Shown here piece after piece: positions 1-13,200 of a stretch of DNA of 64,000 bases. Numbering within the stretch: the first letter of the stretch is position 1; each line of letters begins with the position of its first letter. Source of the DNA: Rhizopus sp. PT2906 (lineage: Eukaryota > Mucoromycota > Mucoromycetes > Mucorales > Rhizopodaceae); the NCBI GenBank assembly GCA_025529335.1, contig JAMYHX010000073.1, positions 54,231 to 118,230 of the forward strand, in the 5' to 3' direction. The position numbers and the translations under genes were made by a program. The notes below the pieces were generated by a model that saw nothing but the letters and a program-made list of their open reading frames with translations, did not search any database and had not been told where the DNA came from.

Positions 1-1306
1 GGACCAGTACATGTATTTGAGGTTAGATACGGCCACAGTTTCGAATTTAGATGAGCCAGCAGCTAGATTTACGTGTTAGTTGTTCCTTGAGATACCACTG
101 ATGCGACTTACGTTTGATTTCAACGTTCAGATTGACATCGTATGCAGAAGGTTGCTTTTCTTGAAGATAAGGCAAGGGTTCAGGAGAGGATTGAGATGGT
201 CCATCAACAAGGAAAGGTTCAAGAGCATCCAGAGTGACTATCCATGGTGAAATTGTAGTACCAAAGCTCTTACCTAAGAAGGGGCCAAGAGGGACGTATT
301 CCCAGGCTTGAATATCACGAGCTAGTAAAAAAAGAAAGTTAGTAAACCAGGCTTATACGCGTCTATAATAACTTACCACTCCAATCATTGACCAAGACAA
401 GACCAAAGATGTGATCTCTTGCATCCTTAATTTCAACTCTTTCACCAAGCTTATTGCCAGTACCAACAAACCATCCCTAGACGAATATTTAGAACACACC
501 GTGAGTTATTCTTTCTCTTGACTTTACCACTTCTAATTCAATATCTAATCTAACAGAGGGACCGAATACGGGTGCCTTGGCATCCTTGGCTGGAAGACGC
601 TGTCCAGCAGGTCGACGAATATCAGTTCCAGAAACAACCACGGATGATGCACGGCCATGGTAACCGACGGGAATGTGGAGCCAATTGGGTTGAAGGGCAT
701 TATCTTTACCACGGAACATGATACCAACATTGGTAGCATGTTCACGGGAGCAATAGAAATCTGTGTAGTCTCTAAAATTCTTTATCAGTCATTGTTTGCC
801 CGAATCAAAAGTTTAGTTCATACCCGATCTGTGCTGGCAAGTGCATTTTAACAGAAGAAAGAGGGATAAGAGCCTTTTCTAAGAGTTGACTATTATCTCT
901 TAATGTAGGTTCATCCTTAGATAAGAGTTTTTGAATTCTTAATCTTGTTTCTCTCCACACAGGACGTCCCAAGGACATGAATGTGTTTAAGGATGGCTTC
1001 AAAAAAATTAACAGCGTGTCTCTCTATATTCTCCCTATTAATATTACCTCACTGAAAACTTTGACAGGATCTTCCAATCCAGCGATTTGATCCAACAAAC
1101 CAGCTTTAGCGATTTCAGACAAGTCGAGAGCATAGTCTCCAATGGCTGTAGCAGCGCGTGGTTCTTGCTAATATTCATATTAATCAAACTGTTTCCAGAA
1201 ATATGTTTATATATACCTTCTCGGCGGTAGAAATGATACCAAATGGAATATTTTGAATTGGAAAGTCAGAGTTTTGGGACACTGTAACGAAGCTTTCAGT
1301 GGACAT
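1..1306 (-). CDS. fahA: Fumarylacetoacetase, 3' end beyond the left edge
   Basis: Fumarylacetoacetase hydrolyses fumarylacetoacetate to fumarate and acetoacetate, the last step of phenylalanine/tyrosine breakdown in the cytosol. The first exon starts at 1306 (MSTESFVTVSQNSDFPIQN), and later exons carry NTFMSLGRPVWRE, the REHATNVG segment (catalytic His region), the VGYHGRASSVVVSGTDIRRP block, NDWSARDIQAWEYVPLGPF and finally NLKYMYW, all family hallmarks in the right order. At least five short introns are visible; one near 62-111 has GTAAGT, a CTAAC branch site and TAG. The reading frame is still open at base 1, so roughly the last quarter of a normal 420-residue protein lies outside. Nothing looks broken in the visible part. 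Confidence 0.93.
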
Positions 1307-2058
1307 GGTGTAAAGTTGGTGGAAAGGTAGAAGAAAAGCACAAATAAAGTAAATTGTTTATAACTGCAAAAAAACGACAGGTCAGCTGACCGTGGTATAA
1401 TAAACTTGATCTGTGTAACCAGGAATTAGGGCGCTATGTGCGGATCCTGGTTATTGACAGCCAAGTAGTCAATGAAGACTTAAAAGTCATTTAAAGATCA
1501 AGATTGTATGAAGGTTGAAATGAACATGTTTACATAATAAGCTTTTTCTAACTATTATAATAAGAAAAAAAAGGGCAACCTGAAAGATAATCGGCCAAAA
1601 GGAGTTTGTGTGGTGTTTTAATTCAAACAAAACCCTGAGAAATATAAAAATATTTGCATCCGTTCACGGTTGAATGTGTATAAAACTTGTATCAAACAAC
1701 TCAAGATTGTAAGTAGCGTTGTTCTCATTAATAAAGGAGAAATATAACAACAACTATGACATTGCTTTTCTGCAGCATGTCACTTATAAGCGCATTCAAT
1801 CGCTTATGCAAGTCTTTACCATTTATTATTGTATCCATTTCGTGTTTCCTTATACTCATTGATGTGAATGTATTTATCTTATTGTTGTATCCTTTTCAGT
1901 ATTCATGTTGACAAAAAGTTAACCTATATCCAATCATATCATACTTAAAATGCAAGAATTTAAGAATGTATGGGTTCATTTTAATGTAAGATAAGCATAA
2001 TGATAAATAATACAATATAAAAAAGCACTCTTGTTCTAGCATTTTATATCTAGGTTTA
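1307..2058. other. Intergenic: fumarylacetoacetase promoter and CCC1 3' flank
   Basis: No open frame or RNA gene is recognisable. The stretch beside 1306 should hold the fumarylacetoacetase promoter; the part near 2058 should hold the 3' end of the transporter transcript. Confidence 0.5.
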
Positions 2059-3033
2059 CTACTGTTCCTGAGGTAAAAGATAAACAATACCATAACTTGC
2101 ACCTGCTGCTACAGCGCCAATCAATAGTGTTTGGAATGCACCCGAGATAGCACCCTTTGGGTTAACTAATCTGCTCTTGATATATCCAAATATTAACAGT
2201 GTCAATGAGGTAACAGCAATAGAGGCATATAAGCCAATGGTTGCATCGTCAATAAAGAAGTAAGGAATTAAAGGAATCAATCCACCGATAAAGTAGGAGA
2301 AGCCAATTGTCAATGCGGAAATCTAAAAAAAGAAGTTCGTGACACCAAAGACTTGCTTTTTTGTTTTTAGTTTTTACCCAACTACGATGAGGATCTGGCA
2401 TTTCCAAATTCAACTCAAACTTCATCATGAAATCAACAAACTTTTGAGGATCACGCTTTAGCTTTTCAATAAGAGGCTGAATTGTTTCTCGATCAAGACC
2501 ATAAGGCTCTAAAATTTCAACGATTTCTTCTTCTTCGTCCTGTGGACATTCTTCTACTTCAAGTTCTTCTCTAATACGTTCAGTTCGATAGTGTTCCATT
2601 TCTGCTCTAGCAGCTAAATAGCCTCCCAAGCCCATAGAAATTGCTCCACTACATATCAAGAAAATATATATGAATATCCTTTTAGAAAATTATAGTCTCA
2701 AAAAATATTACCTCACAAGTTCTATGAAGAGATATTAATAACCTAGCTTAAAGTCAATATACTTGTCTTACCAGCTACACCACCATAGATAACAATCTTG
2801 GAACTACCAAGGGAAGAAAGGCCAGCAGCCAAAGCAAAGGGTACAGTTAAACCGTCTAATGAACATTTAGCTGAGTACCGTGTTTATTGTTTTATGCTTG
2901 TTCTCATTTTACCGGAAAGACCAATGATAGTATCGCGCACTATTTCTGCTGATTCAAAATGTTCTTCCAAGTGACGGTAAGGAGCTGCTTCATGAGAGGG
3001 TCTTCGGTGAAGTTTGTTGATAAGTGCAGACAT
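2059..3033 (-). CDS. CCC1: Ccc1/VIT1-family vacuolar iron/manganese transporter
   Basis: Ccc1-type proteins load Fe2+/Mn2+ into the vacuole. The protein starts at 3033 (MSALINKLHRRPSH) and carries the family's first helix (EIVRDTIIGLSDGLTVPFAL), the SSLGSSKIVIYGGVAE segment, ISMGLGGYLAARAE, a charged metal-binding-domain-like middle (HYRTERIREE, ECPQDEEEE, LDRETI, DFMMKFEL), and C-terminal helices ending near GAFQTLLIGAVAAGASYGI. The exons are separated by short introns. One exon is only 10 nt (2712-2721) and is needed to give the conserved GGVAELVSGAISMGLGG run. Length is about 250 residues, near the size of compact VIT proteins and shorter than yeast Ccc1, which has a longer N-terminus. All helices look intact. 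Confidence 0.92.
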
Positions 3034-6000
3034 TTTTTGAGAAAAGAAAAAAAAAAAAAAAGACGCTCGAAAAAAAAAAAGTCATTTTGCGCTTATGCCG
3101 GTACTCCGCGCTACTGCAATCATATCCCAGTCCTACCAACGGAAAGTGGTGATACCCTTTGCAAAACATAAATAATAAATACTTTGTGCGATAAAGAATA
3201 TAGGCTAATTATAGGTTGTTACTATAGCAACTTTCTGAATTTGTTCGTTGCGATACTTGTTATACACATATTGATCTTTCAAATATAGTTATAATAGACT
3301 TTTTTTTTTGATCCGCCATCTGAACACTAAATGTAACTTTTGCCTAAAGTTAAACAATTACAGAATTCATCTTTTGAAAGAATGAAAGCTGAGGATATGA
3401 TATGAGTTATTCTAGTCACGCCTTTTATATATATATATATATATATAAATGAAAACAATAAGCTCTATTTATATAAACCTCAACGCGATCGTATATTTAC
3501 AAGGAATGATCTCGTTATCTAAATCTAGTGTTACGTGAAGCCTTACAGATGTATTTATTATGTTTCCTTGGCATTGACCCATTCGCTTGATCTTTATACT
3601 AAAGTTTCTACTGTATTTATCTTATGTCAGTGCATTTCTCATCGCGATATATATTCCCCATCTTTAGTTACAAAACTATAACCTTTACGTATACATGTAA
3701 AGAGAAAGCATGAAACAAAAAAGGACCCCGGTTGTCTATCGTTACACGGCTCTTGACTATATCAACGTTGAGCCTAGTTAAAACTTGTAAAGCAATTTAA
3801 AGAATGATGCGCATTAAGCAGCTGTATGCCTTGATTCTCATAAAGTACTCGCTTAAAGAAAATAAACGATGATGAAATAAAAAAAAATACAAGGAGCAAA
3901 ATATTCACTATGTATAGGAAATATGTTCAAAAAAGGAAAATATGTACATGTACTCCTCTGTGCTATCGATAAGCTTCACCAACAGATTCTCGCAATAAAA
4001 ATTTGGCGGTATTAAATGCCTTCACTGATTTTATTCAAGGTATCTCATGCTTGAATAATATTACCATGTATATTGTCTATATCAGTGTTTTGTCTTTTAT
4101 GGCTGAATTGTACTTGGTGCCACCGCAGTACTCCACTAGTATAGACGACAATTTGCCATTTCCCCGGATAAAAAGCGATATCATTCTACTTGAGATCATT
4201 GATAGAGCTAATCTTCCTTTTTATTCAACTTTCAACTATACTAATACTATCATTATCATCTTTCAGGCTCCATCCAAGTTGCAAGATATCATTGCTGGCT
4301 ATGCAAGATCTCTGCTGTGATGAGAGTTTTCTAATCACTGTTGTTGGAGCGGGCTGCTTGAGCTTTGAATAGAATAAATTATACAATTGGACACACAATT
4401 GAAATATAATATAAAAAAAGGATCGTAATATTTCCGGCACAAGATCCTAGTGTAAATAACTTCTGGCGAAGGAGGAAACAGTGAAAAAGTAAATGGCCTA
4501 AGTTGCCTGTTAGAATTTTCCTTCAAGCGCCAAACTTTTCTTAACTTTGTGCATATATATAAACTTATGACTGATCAGGTCGAAAATACTTGTGTTAATT
4601 GTATCCACTCTTTTTATCACAAATAGCTTATATCCTGGTAGAGCTGCTGTTATTAAAGATACTGAGTAATCAACTTCAATATTTTTCTTAATGGATATTT
4701 GAAATTTAGTGAAATATGAACAGAAATACAGCTTATAGAATGTCTTTTTTATCCTCTTTGAAATTGCTCAATAAATGTTATTTACCTCATTAATTGTTTC
4801 AATTTGTTGATTGTCAAGATTGACCAATGCAAATGTTCGCCTTAGTTTCTCTTTCTGTCGCGTGAATTTAAATGTACTTCATATCTTCTAGATATTATGA
4901 GGAGATAGAGTTTGGTTTGGTGATGTTGGTGATGTTGAGCGCAAAAGAAATGGTCAATGACAGCTGTTTGAGAATTGAGGAAAAATGTAAATCACAAATT
5001 GTTCAGTCTCCGATTTTCGCCACTATGCATCTTCTGGTACCTAACTTTCAACAAATCAACCTTATCGCTCCGAGTAGTCATTATGAGCCTATGTAAATTT
5101 ATTGTCGCCTTTTTATTTGTTTATCTCATGATTACTTTTATTTCTGCATTTTCATGCCGTAAGAACACCTTTGATGATATAACTTGACTGTCAAGTCAAA
5201 CAAGAAACACGAGCAATTCTAGTGCCAAGTTGTTTTTGTTGTTAAACTTGATTAAACTCTCCCTTTGGTGGACACCGTATTAGTCAGAGGTATTTCATTT
5301 AGTAGAGAATTATTTTATGCTTTAGGCCAACTCTATCAATTTTATTAGCGATGTCCTGCTTTGTTAATAGAATTAATGACACAATTTATACTCACGATTC
5401 AACTCGTATGTATATATTTCGTAGAGGAAATTTAGAAAATACTTATAAATGTTAGAATATCCTAATCGTTTTCTTATTACAACAGATCACTAGTGAAATT
5501 CTTTAGTTTTTCATAATATTATTCAATCTTATGTATGTACATTTCTAGCTTCGTTTTCTAATTATCCACTTAGTATCTTTGCTTACTATGCGCATTTAAT
5601 TGAAGGAAAGTCGATGTTGTAGCCGGGATAAGAAGGTATATTTTTACAATTGAAATGTGATTGATTCAAGATATTATGAAAAGATTTAAACTTTCTTTAA
5701 TTAAATACTTTTTGATCTTCTTTTGAGTGTACACAGCACATAATTTGAATACGATGCTTGTTTATATATTTTCTTAACAATTAATGTACTCTGTTTGAAA
5801 ACATTCACTCATGTATTTTTATGAAGTTTGTATTTCATCGTTGGTATAATTTGTTAATAATGATTACAAGAATTTTGCACAAGCAACCCAAATTTATTTC
5901 AACAGTAAATATGCATTGGATTGTATTCAAGCAAGTAATGAAGTTATAATTTGATGCCGATATCGCTGTACTAAACCACACTTTATAATAAAAAATACTT

Positions 6001-9000
6001 GAAAAAAAAACTGTTCCTACCATAGTTTCATGATACTATTTTAGTAAGCTGTAAGGCATTTGGATGGAATTTTTTTTATCTCATATGCAAAAACCATGAT
6101 GCATTTCTGCTTGCAGAATACTAAAACGAGACAGTAGATGGAATAAAAAATCTATCAAAGGTACCAGCAGAGAAGTCAAAGGTTGGATCATATTAAGATC
6201 GTTTCTCAACTGATCAACACGTCTAGCGGAACAATGTTGGGCTTTTTCTGTGAAAAATCCTGACGGCACTGAAGACGGTGTATATAGCTGCTAGTGATGG
6301 TCAACAGTTTTTGGATTGTACCTACGATATGCTTTGGAAGAGATGATCTTGCCTGATTCTATACTAACAGGCGGAGGTAAATAATAGCTCAAACCAAATT
6401 TAAGAAAAAATGTTTTTTGATACCAATCTTAATTTTTGAGAAAGATTGAAAAACCAGCATACTGTAGTTCTTCAAGTTGGGACCATTGACTTTTTTTTTT
6501 CATGATCTGTGCAATGATACAACTTCACAATGAGAAGGATCATTTTTGTGGAAATGTACTCTTTTATATATAAAATAGTAATTTGTATTCCATTTATTTG
6601 ACTTGTTATTGGATATGTTTACGAAGCCTTATAGTGTATGAACTCGCTTTATTCATACTGATACAGTCGTTTAATCCAATATTAGTCATAAGCAGACATT
6701 GTTCTACGACGGGATATGCGTGTTAAAGGACAGTCTTTATTCAGACGCATCAGATCCTGGCCAGATTTACCAATATTTGGATCACTAGGCAGAATGCAAA
6801 ACAATCTCACATGCAGCTGATGTTGATGCTGGTTACTACTACTGAAAATTCTTTGAAAAGATGGAAGGAGCTCTGGTTTTGTTTATGACGTGCGATGGAT
6901 AAGATTGTATGGATGGTTGGAACTATTATCGATGATGAAGCTGTTGTCGATGTTTGACATTGGATGTTCAAAAGATACGATCATGTTCAAGGAAAAATGC
7001 AAGCGAATGTAATGCAAGAAAGGAAATAAAAAAGAGGGGTAAAAAAAGAAAGGAACAAAAATGATAAAATTTGCTAAAGATAGGACCAATATCCTTTGAT
7101 ACATTTTGTCTACATATAAAAAGAGTGCTCACATGGCTTCTAAGTAACTGAGGACATTGAATTTTATGATTGTCTATCCTCTTGGAATAGGATAAGGAAA
7201 GTAAATTGAGTCAGCTATTATTGTACAATTTGAAAGATCAAAGACATGATTAGATTTATGTTCCTTCTTCTTATTTTCCTTGGATCTTTTCATGACATTT
7301 CACAAAAACAAAATCGAGTCTACCCTCATCTGTATTAATCTGGGAGGGTTCCTAAACTTAGAAGTGTGGCAACTTTTTTTTTGTTTTATTTCTTGATCTT
7401 TGTCATTAGTAGAATAAGATGTCTTTTCTTTTCTCTTTTGATTTTTAAATAGAAATGTTAAACAAATGCATGGTTAACTACTTCCTGTTATGACTGTAGA
7501 TCATAACACATTATAGATCAATTTATCTTTTCAAGCTCTCATTTATGCAGTATAGCAGCACAACTGTTAGAATGAAAGGCGATTAACATGAGTCCTTGCT
7601 GAAATGGCTGACTATTTCTAATTTTCCAATGCTTAACACGTATCATGAATACAAGGTGTATTAGAAAGTATAAAGTTTATTTTGCTTGTATCAAGAGGGA
7701 TTATTATGATTTTGAAGGTAGTCACAAAAATAGGAAATGCTTGTACAAAAAAATGCATAGAAAGTTGAATCTAGCTTCAAGTTACTTTTTTCATTTTTTT
7801 TCATTTTCTTTTTTTTTTAAAAAAAAGAAGAAAGTGGGAAAAATTGTCCTAATTGGAGAAAAGGAAAGGCTTGGAGGTTGAAGTACGGGGTGGGAGCTGG
7901 GTGAGAAAAGGGGTTGGAGAAGGCGAGCTGGGGTTGTGGAGGGGTTTAAAATAGCCAAAGGGCGTCTCAAAAAATTGGTGTTTTCCACTTTTAAAAAAGC
8001 GGAAGACATGTATCAAAATACACTCGCGGCATAAAGAAGAGAAAAAAGAGGGAATGATGGCCCCTTTTTATAGTTTTTGTTTGTTACAGTGTAACTATGA
8101 AAGTGTTCCTGAGTTGAAATTTCTTATCTGCATGAATTTTTATGAGCCCTTATCGTGCTTTCCTATTGGATGATTTTTCATTCCTTTGCTTTTATAGAGA
8201 ATAACTACATGTCATGTCTTGTAAGAAGCATTCTAAGAAAGAATACTATTGATATTGCGATGTTTAAATCAAGGTTGCTAGTTAAGCACTATTTTACTGT
8301 TCTCAAACCGCTTTACTTTTGCTGTTAGTACAAAAATAGAAAAGGGATATTTTAGGGCTATGAGAATGCATAACGCATCGTAAGGCTTGGTTACTATTTC
8401 TTTGTTTGTTTATCAATTTTTTATTTGCTATTCGCTTAATCAATAACCAAAAGCTTTTTTTTTTATTCTTTAAAAGAAATGTCAAACCTTGTGGTTCATC
8501 ATGTACAACCCTTTAAACCCTTTTTCATTGTTACTGTTCGGGGAGTTAAAGTGTGCAATAAGGGATCGACGTTAAAGAAGATCATAATTTACATCTGCCC
8601 CCTTGAACTCTCTTTGTTCTTTTCTCTTACTCCTCAAGCGTTTATTTTTGACTGTATCATTAAGTATTCCTTTGTACGCGTTAAATCTTTTAGAGAAAAG
8701 TAAAGCACATGAAGAAGTATAAAAGGGGTTGTATCCATGGGAATCCGTGTAACATTTTGCACATGATAATCCGTGGCAACTATCGAAAGGATTTGCCTAA
8801 AATGAAAAAAAAGATAAAGTAAAGCCATTGTGAAAAGGAAACTATTCAAACACTTGATCAAGACTATCTCGTTTCCATAGAGAAGTGAAAAAAAAAATTA
8901 AAATTGGATATGCAATATTTTCAGATCTGTTCCAGATCAATTACTAAAAAAATTCAACGGAAAGCTCTAAATCTACTATAATAAAAAAGAAGAAGACAGG

Positions 9001-10225
9001 TGGTGTCGTCGTATGGAAAGAAGGATAAGGTGAAGTTTGGGAAAATTGATTTATTCAAAGGGATGGCTTATTTACCCTTTTTTTTGCCTATATTTCAAAA
9101 TAGTAATAACTTTAGATGGTCAATATAAAGAATTACTATTTCAATCCAGCTGTTCAAAGTCAATAATCAACTTCATTAAAAAGCAAGGGGAGCTTCTTCT
9201 TTTTTGGAAGGAGCTGATCGTGGCATGGTAGAAAGTCAGCAGAGTCTTTTCTGTTTCAACGCTGGAGCGGATGATCATTTTATACTCCTGTTTACTGAAT
9301 AATTATTTTTACTAGAGCGTTGTTGAGGCTGCTGATTTACTTGAAAGTGATAGAGAGAAATCTTTGATTGCGAAGATCATAGAAAAGTATACAATGAGGG
9401 AGATGATAAGCATTGAACGATAGAAAAATGAAGACGCAAGTCATGGTGTAGCAATGAAGACGCGTTTTCAGGAACAACACAGAACCTTCTTTGATGAGGG
9501 AAATTTTCTAGATGATTTACTAAACTGTAATTACATCAGTGCCTATTATATAGTCGATACCAATGTTCATACATACAAGACTAACAGTAACTGAGTTACG
9601 TTAAATATGAACCACACAGTCTCAAAGAATCCCAAGAAGAGCATGTCGATAAAGATGAAAAAGTTAAAGGAAAAGTTTTATCTCGATATGCGCATCACCA
9701 GTATTTGTAGCTATATGCTTAATTAGTATACCTTCTTGGGAATGAGGGATGAATTTGATTATCTCAATAAATGCTATGAAATGATCTCTCTCACCTCTTT
9801 TCTGAGCACTTGCATGAAGTCTGCTACAGCACGTCCTTCTTTTCTTTAAATCAAATGTTTCTGCTTGATACAATCTATTGCCGCATTACTTCTAAAAAGT
9901 GAAATTTACAGAATGACTACAACACTTCTTCATCAAATCTAGTACTTTCAGCCTTGGACCATTCTAAGAGAAATAAGAGCTAATTATAATATGATAAAGA
10001 TTATTCCCAGTTCATCAAGAGGAGGGCCAAGATTATATCAATGCAAATACTGCTTCCCCACGGCAATAGATTAATGCAACACGCGCTCTAAGCATTGCGT
10101 ATATTCCTATTCAGTCACGTAAGCGGTTACTTAAATCCGCATAAACAAATTCGCATATGGATTAACCTTTTTTTTTTGCTCTTTTTCCTCATTTTTCTCA
10201 TTTTCTTCATTTAAAACAAGAGAAA
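3034..10225. other. Gene-poor 7.2-kb intergenic stretch
   Basis: The longest open frames here are about 60-105 codons; none resembles a known family or continues through plausible introns. The DNA is AT-rich with homopolymer runs, a (TA)n tract near 3428-3448 and a T-run/A-run junction near 7797-7830. The right end (about 10165-10215) is a T/C-rich tract of the kind seen before several starts in this window and is probably the CAND1 promoter. The left end should contain the CCC1 promoter. I saw no tRNA, no transposase and no clear long repeats. Confidence 0.6.
3428..3448. repeat. (TA)n microsatellite
   Basis: A run of alternating TA of about 20 bases in the gene-poor region. No function is indicated. 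Confidence 0.85.
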
Positions 10226-13200
10226 ATGTCGATAACAGGCACAAACGCGTACAATGTGACCAATCTATTGGAAAAGGTTCAATTATGCACTACACATTCA
10301 GACACTGTTATATTGACATAATCTTCAAAACAGATGAATAACCAAGACAGGGACTTTCGTTATATGGCCTTAAACGACCTAATGAACGAACTTCAAAAAG
10401 ATTCTTTCATCTTGGAATCCTCCATCGAGAGCAGGGTTGTCAAAGGTGTTCTTCAGCTTCTAAATGATAAAAATAGCGAAGTTCAAAATTTGGCTGTCAA
10501 ATGGTATTTTAGAGTAGAGAGCATCACAGGGTGACTTGACTAATTGAATTACTTTTAGTTTGGGTCCTTTAGTAAAGCAAATCAGAGAAGAACAATTGTT
10601 TGAACTGATTGACCGTCTTGACGAATATACAACTCAAACCGCCAGTGAGGAATTGCGCGGGATTGCAAGCGTGAGTAAGTATTGTTTCCCCCGTTTAAGC
10701 TTGGCCTTTTTTAATACTTTGTAATATGCATAGGCTTGAAAACAGTTGTTGCCGAAATCAACCAACATCAAGGAGGTAGAGTCTGTGCTCGTGTAATCCC
10801 AAAGCTGCTGCGTAATATTCAAAATGTAACTATCAAGCAAAAAAGGAGGGAGAGTTGGTTAAATCTTACAATATCAACTTAGGAAAATGCCACTTATGAA
10901 ATGGAAATGGATACACTCGATATTCTAGCAGAGATATTGACTCGATTTGGCACACAGATATCCTTAGAAAACCAAGCAGAGATTCAAAATGCTCTTTTGT
11001 TTTCACTCAACCATCAACGTCCTGCTATTAGGAAGAGAGCTACAGTTGCTATAGGTTATCTTGTTATTCATACAAATGATTCTCTGTTTCAACAACTGGT
11101 CACTTATCTTTTGGAAGGTTTACAGTCTAGCACTCAAGCGAGTGATAAGCAGAGAACATTTGTTCAATGCACGGGAGTTTTAAGGTAAAGAATAAGAGAA
11201 AGAAAAGAGAATCATGAATTCATTGTTCTTTATAAGTCGTTACAGCGCAGTGCGTCTTGGAAAGCAATTAAATGAATTTGTTCCCATCATCATTGCGTGT
11301 ACAAAAAAATCTGATGATGATGATGAATTACGTGAAATTTGTCTGCAAACCCTCGAATCCTTTGTTTACAGGTGCCCTACTGAAGCATCTCCCTTTGTCA
11401 ATGAGATAATTCAGCTTGCTTTAGAATACATCAAGTATGATCCCAATTTTGCTGGTGGTGACGATGATGAGGATGAGTTTGAGGTAAACATGATTGATAT
11501 ACACATATGGTTATGCTAATGCCCATATAGGCCGAAGACGAGGACATGGATGCGGACGAGGATGACGAATTCGACGATATAGCGTAAGCATTATGTGTGT
11601 TATTTAATAATCCTTGAGGGCTAATTGATGAATTTATATAGAGATTATTCGGACGATGATGATGATATGTCTTGGAAAGTTCGCAGATCTTCTTCAAAGC
11701 TTTTATGTGCTATCATCGAGACGAGGTTGGACATGCTGCAACAGATGTATGAACTTGTTGCACCTGTGTTGATCAACAGATTTAAAGAAAGAGAAGATAC
11801 TGTTCGAATTGATGTGCTTCAAACATTCATCGCATTACTTCGTCAAACAAATGCTTCCGAAAAGAGTGGAGAAGGACATGAGACAGCTATCAAGGCAGGC
11901 TCCCTTAATCTTGATGGCATAAGCCTTTTACCAGTCAAGTGTGCAAGTAATGATACTACTGATACGGACAAGTAAGTGAAAGTATAAGTAATTTGCCTAT
12001 ATTCTAACCGATGAATTGTAGGATAAAGAACACCCTTAACTCTTATGTGCCAAAATTATGTCGTGCACTGGCTAAACAGGCTGAATCCAAGTCTACTGAA
12101 ACCCGTCAAGCATGCTTCCAGTTACTTCGAGAACTTGTCGTTGTCCTTCGTGGTGGTCTTGAAACTCAAATGGAACTCTTTATTCCCATCATTTCAAGCT
12201 GTCTTTCTAGCACTTTAACAGATCAGCATCAAATGGCTTCATCCTCCAACATCAAGATCGAGGCTCTATCTTTCTTGGGCGTATTTTTCCGTAAACATGC
12301 ACCTGAAGCAATTCATCCTTATTGCAGCAAGCTTTTCTCTTTGATTATACAGTCTTTCGCGGACAAGTACTACAAGATTACGTCAGAAGCCTTTTTGGTT
12401 TGTATGGAATTCATTAAAACCGTTCGACCAATCTATTATATCCCTGAGAGCAAACAGTACGATATTCGCAATATTGATCAAGACCATGTTCCTTTTATCA
12501 AGCAGATCTATGCTACTGTTTTGCAAGTATTAGGTACTAGTGACGCTGATCAAGAGGTTAAGGAAAAGTCAATCGTGTGCCTTGGTGTGCTTTTGGTACA
12601 AGTAGGCGATATCCTTCAGTCAGAACAGCAAGAGGCTTTCAACGTGCTCTTAGAAAGATTAAGAAATGAAGTAACTCGTCTAATCAGCATAAGAACACTT
12701 GCTGTTATTGCACAAAGCCCTATCGTAGCTGGTGATGAGTTCCAGAAATGCGTCGTTACAGCAGTAGATGAAGCTACACTTCTTTTAAGAAAGAACAACC
12801 GTAGCTTACGTATTGCCAGTTTGGAATGTCTGTGTGTTTTGATTAGCAGGTAAGCTCTTTGGAAGCAGTCAATCAATGCGTTTATATACTAAACAAAGCT
12901 ATTTTTATTTAGACATGGGGAATATGTGCAAGAAAAGAGCTTAAGAAACTTATTGAATGAAGTTAGACCCTTAGTATCCGATACTGATCTTCACCTTCTT
13001 CCTCTTGCTTTAAAGACTGTAGAAGCCATTCTTGCCCAGCATCCAGAATCTATCAACAATGTTAAAGCATATATTTTACCTACTTTATTCCAATTGATTC
13101 AATCACCACTGCTTCAAGGCTCGTCGCTTAATAGTTTATTAAACCTTCTCGCTGCGTTAGCTAAGGCCAGTCCTTCAGACTATCAATACTTTGTCAAGGG

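Noticed and set aside
4003..4320. 105-codon frame in the gene-poor interval
   Set aside because: It begins at a TTG rather than ATG, has no family likeness, no promoter tract and AT-driven composition; probably chance.
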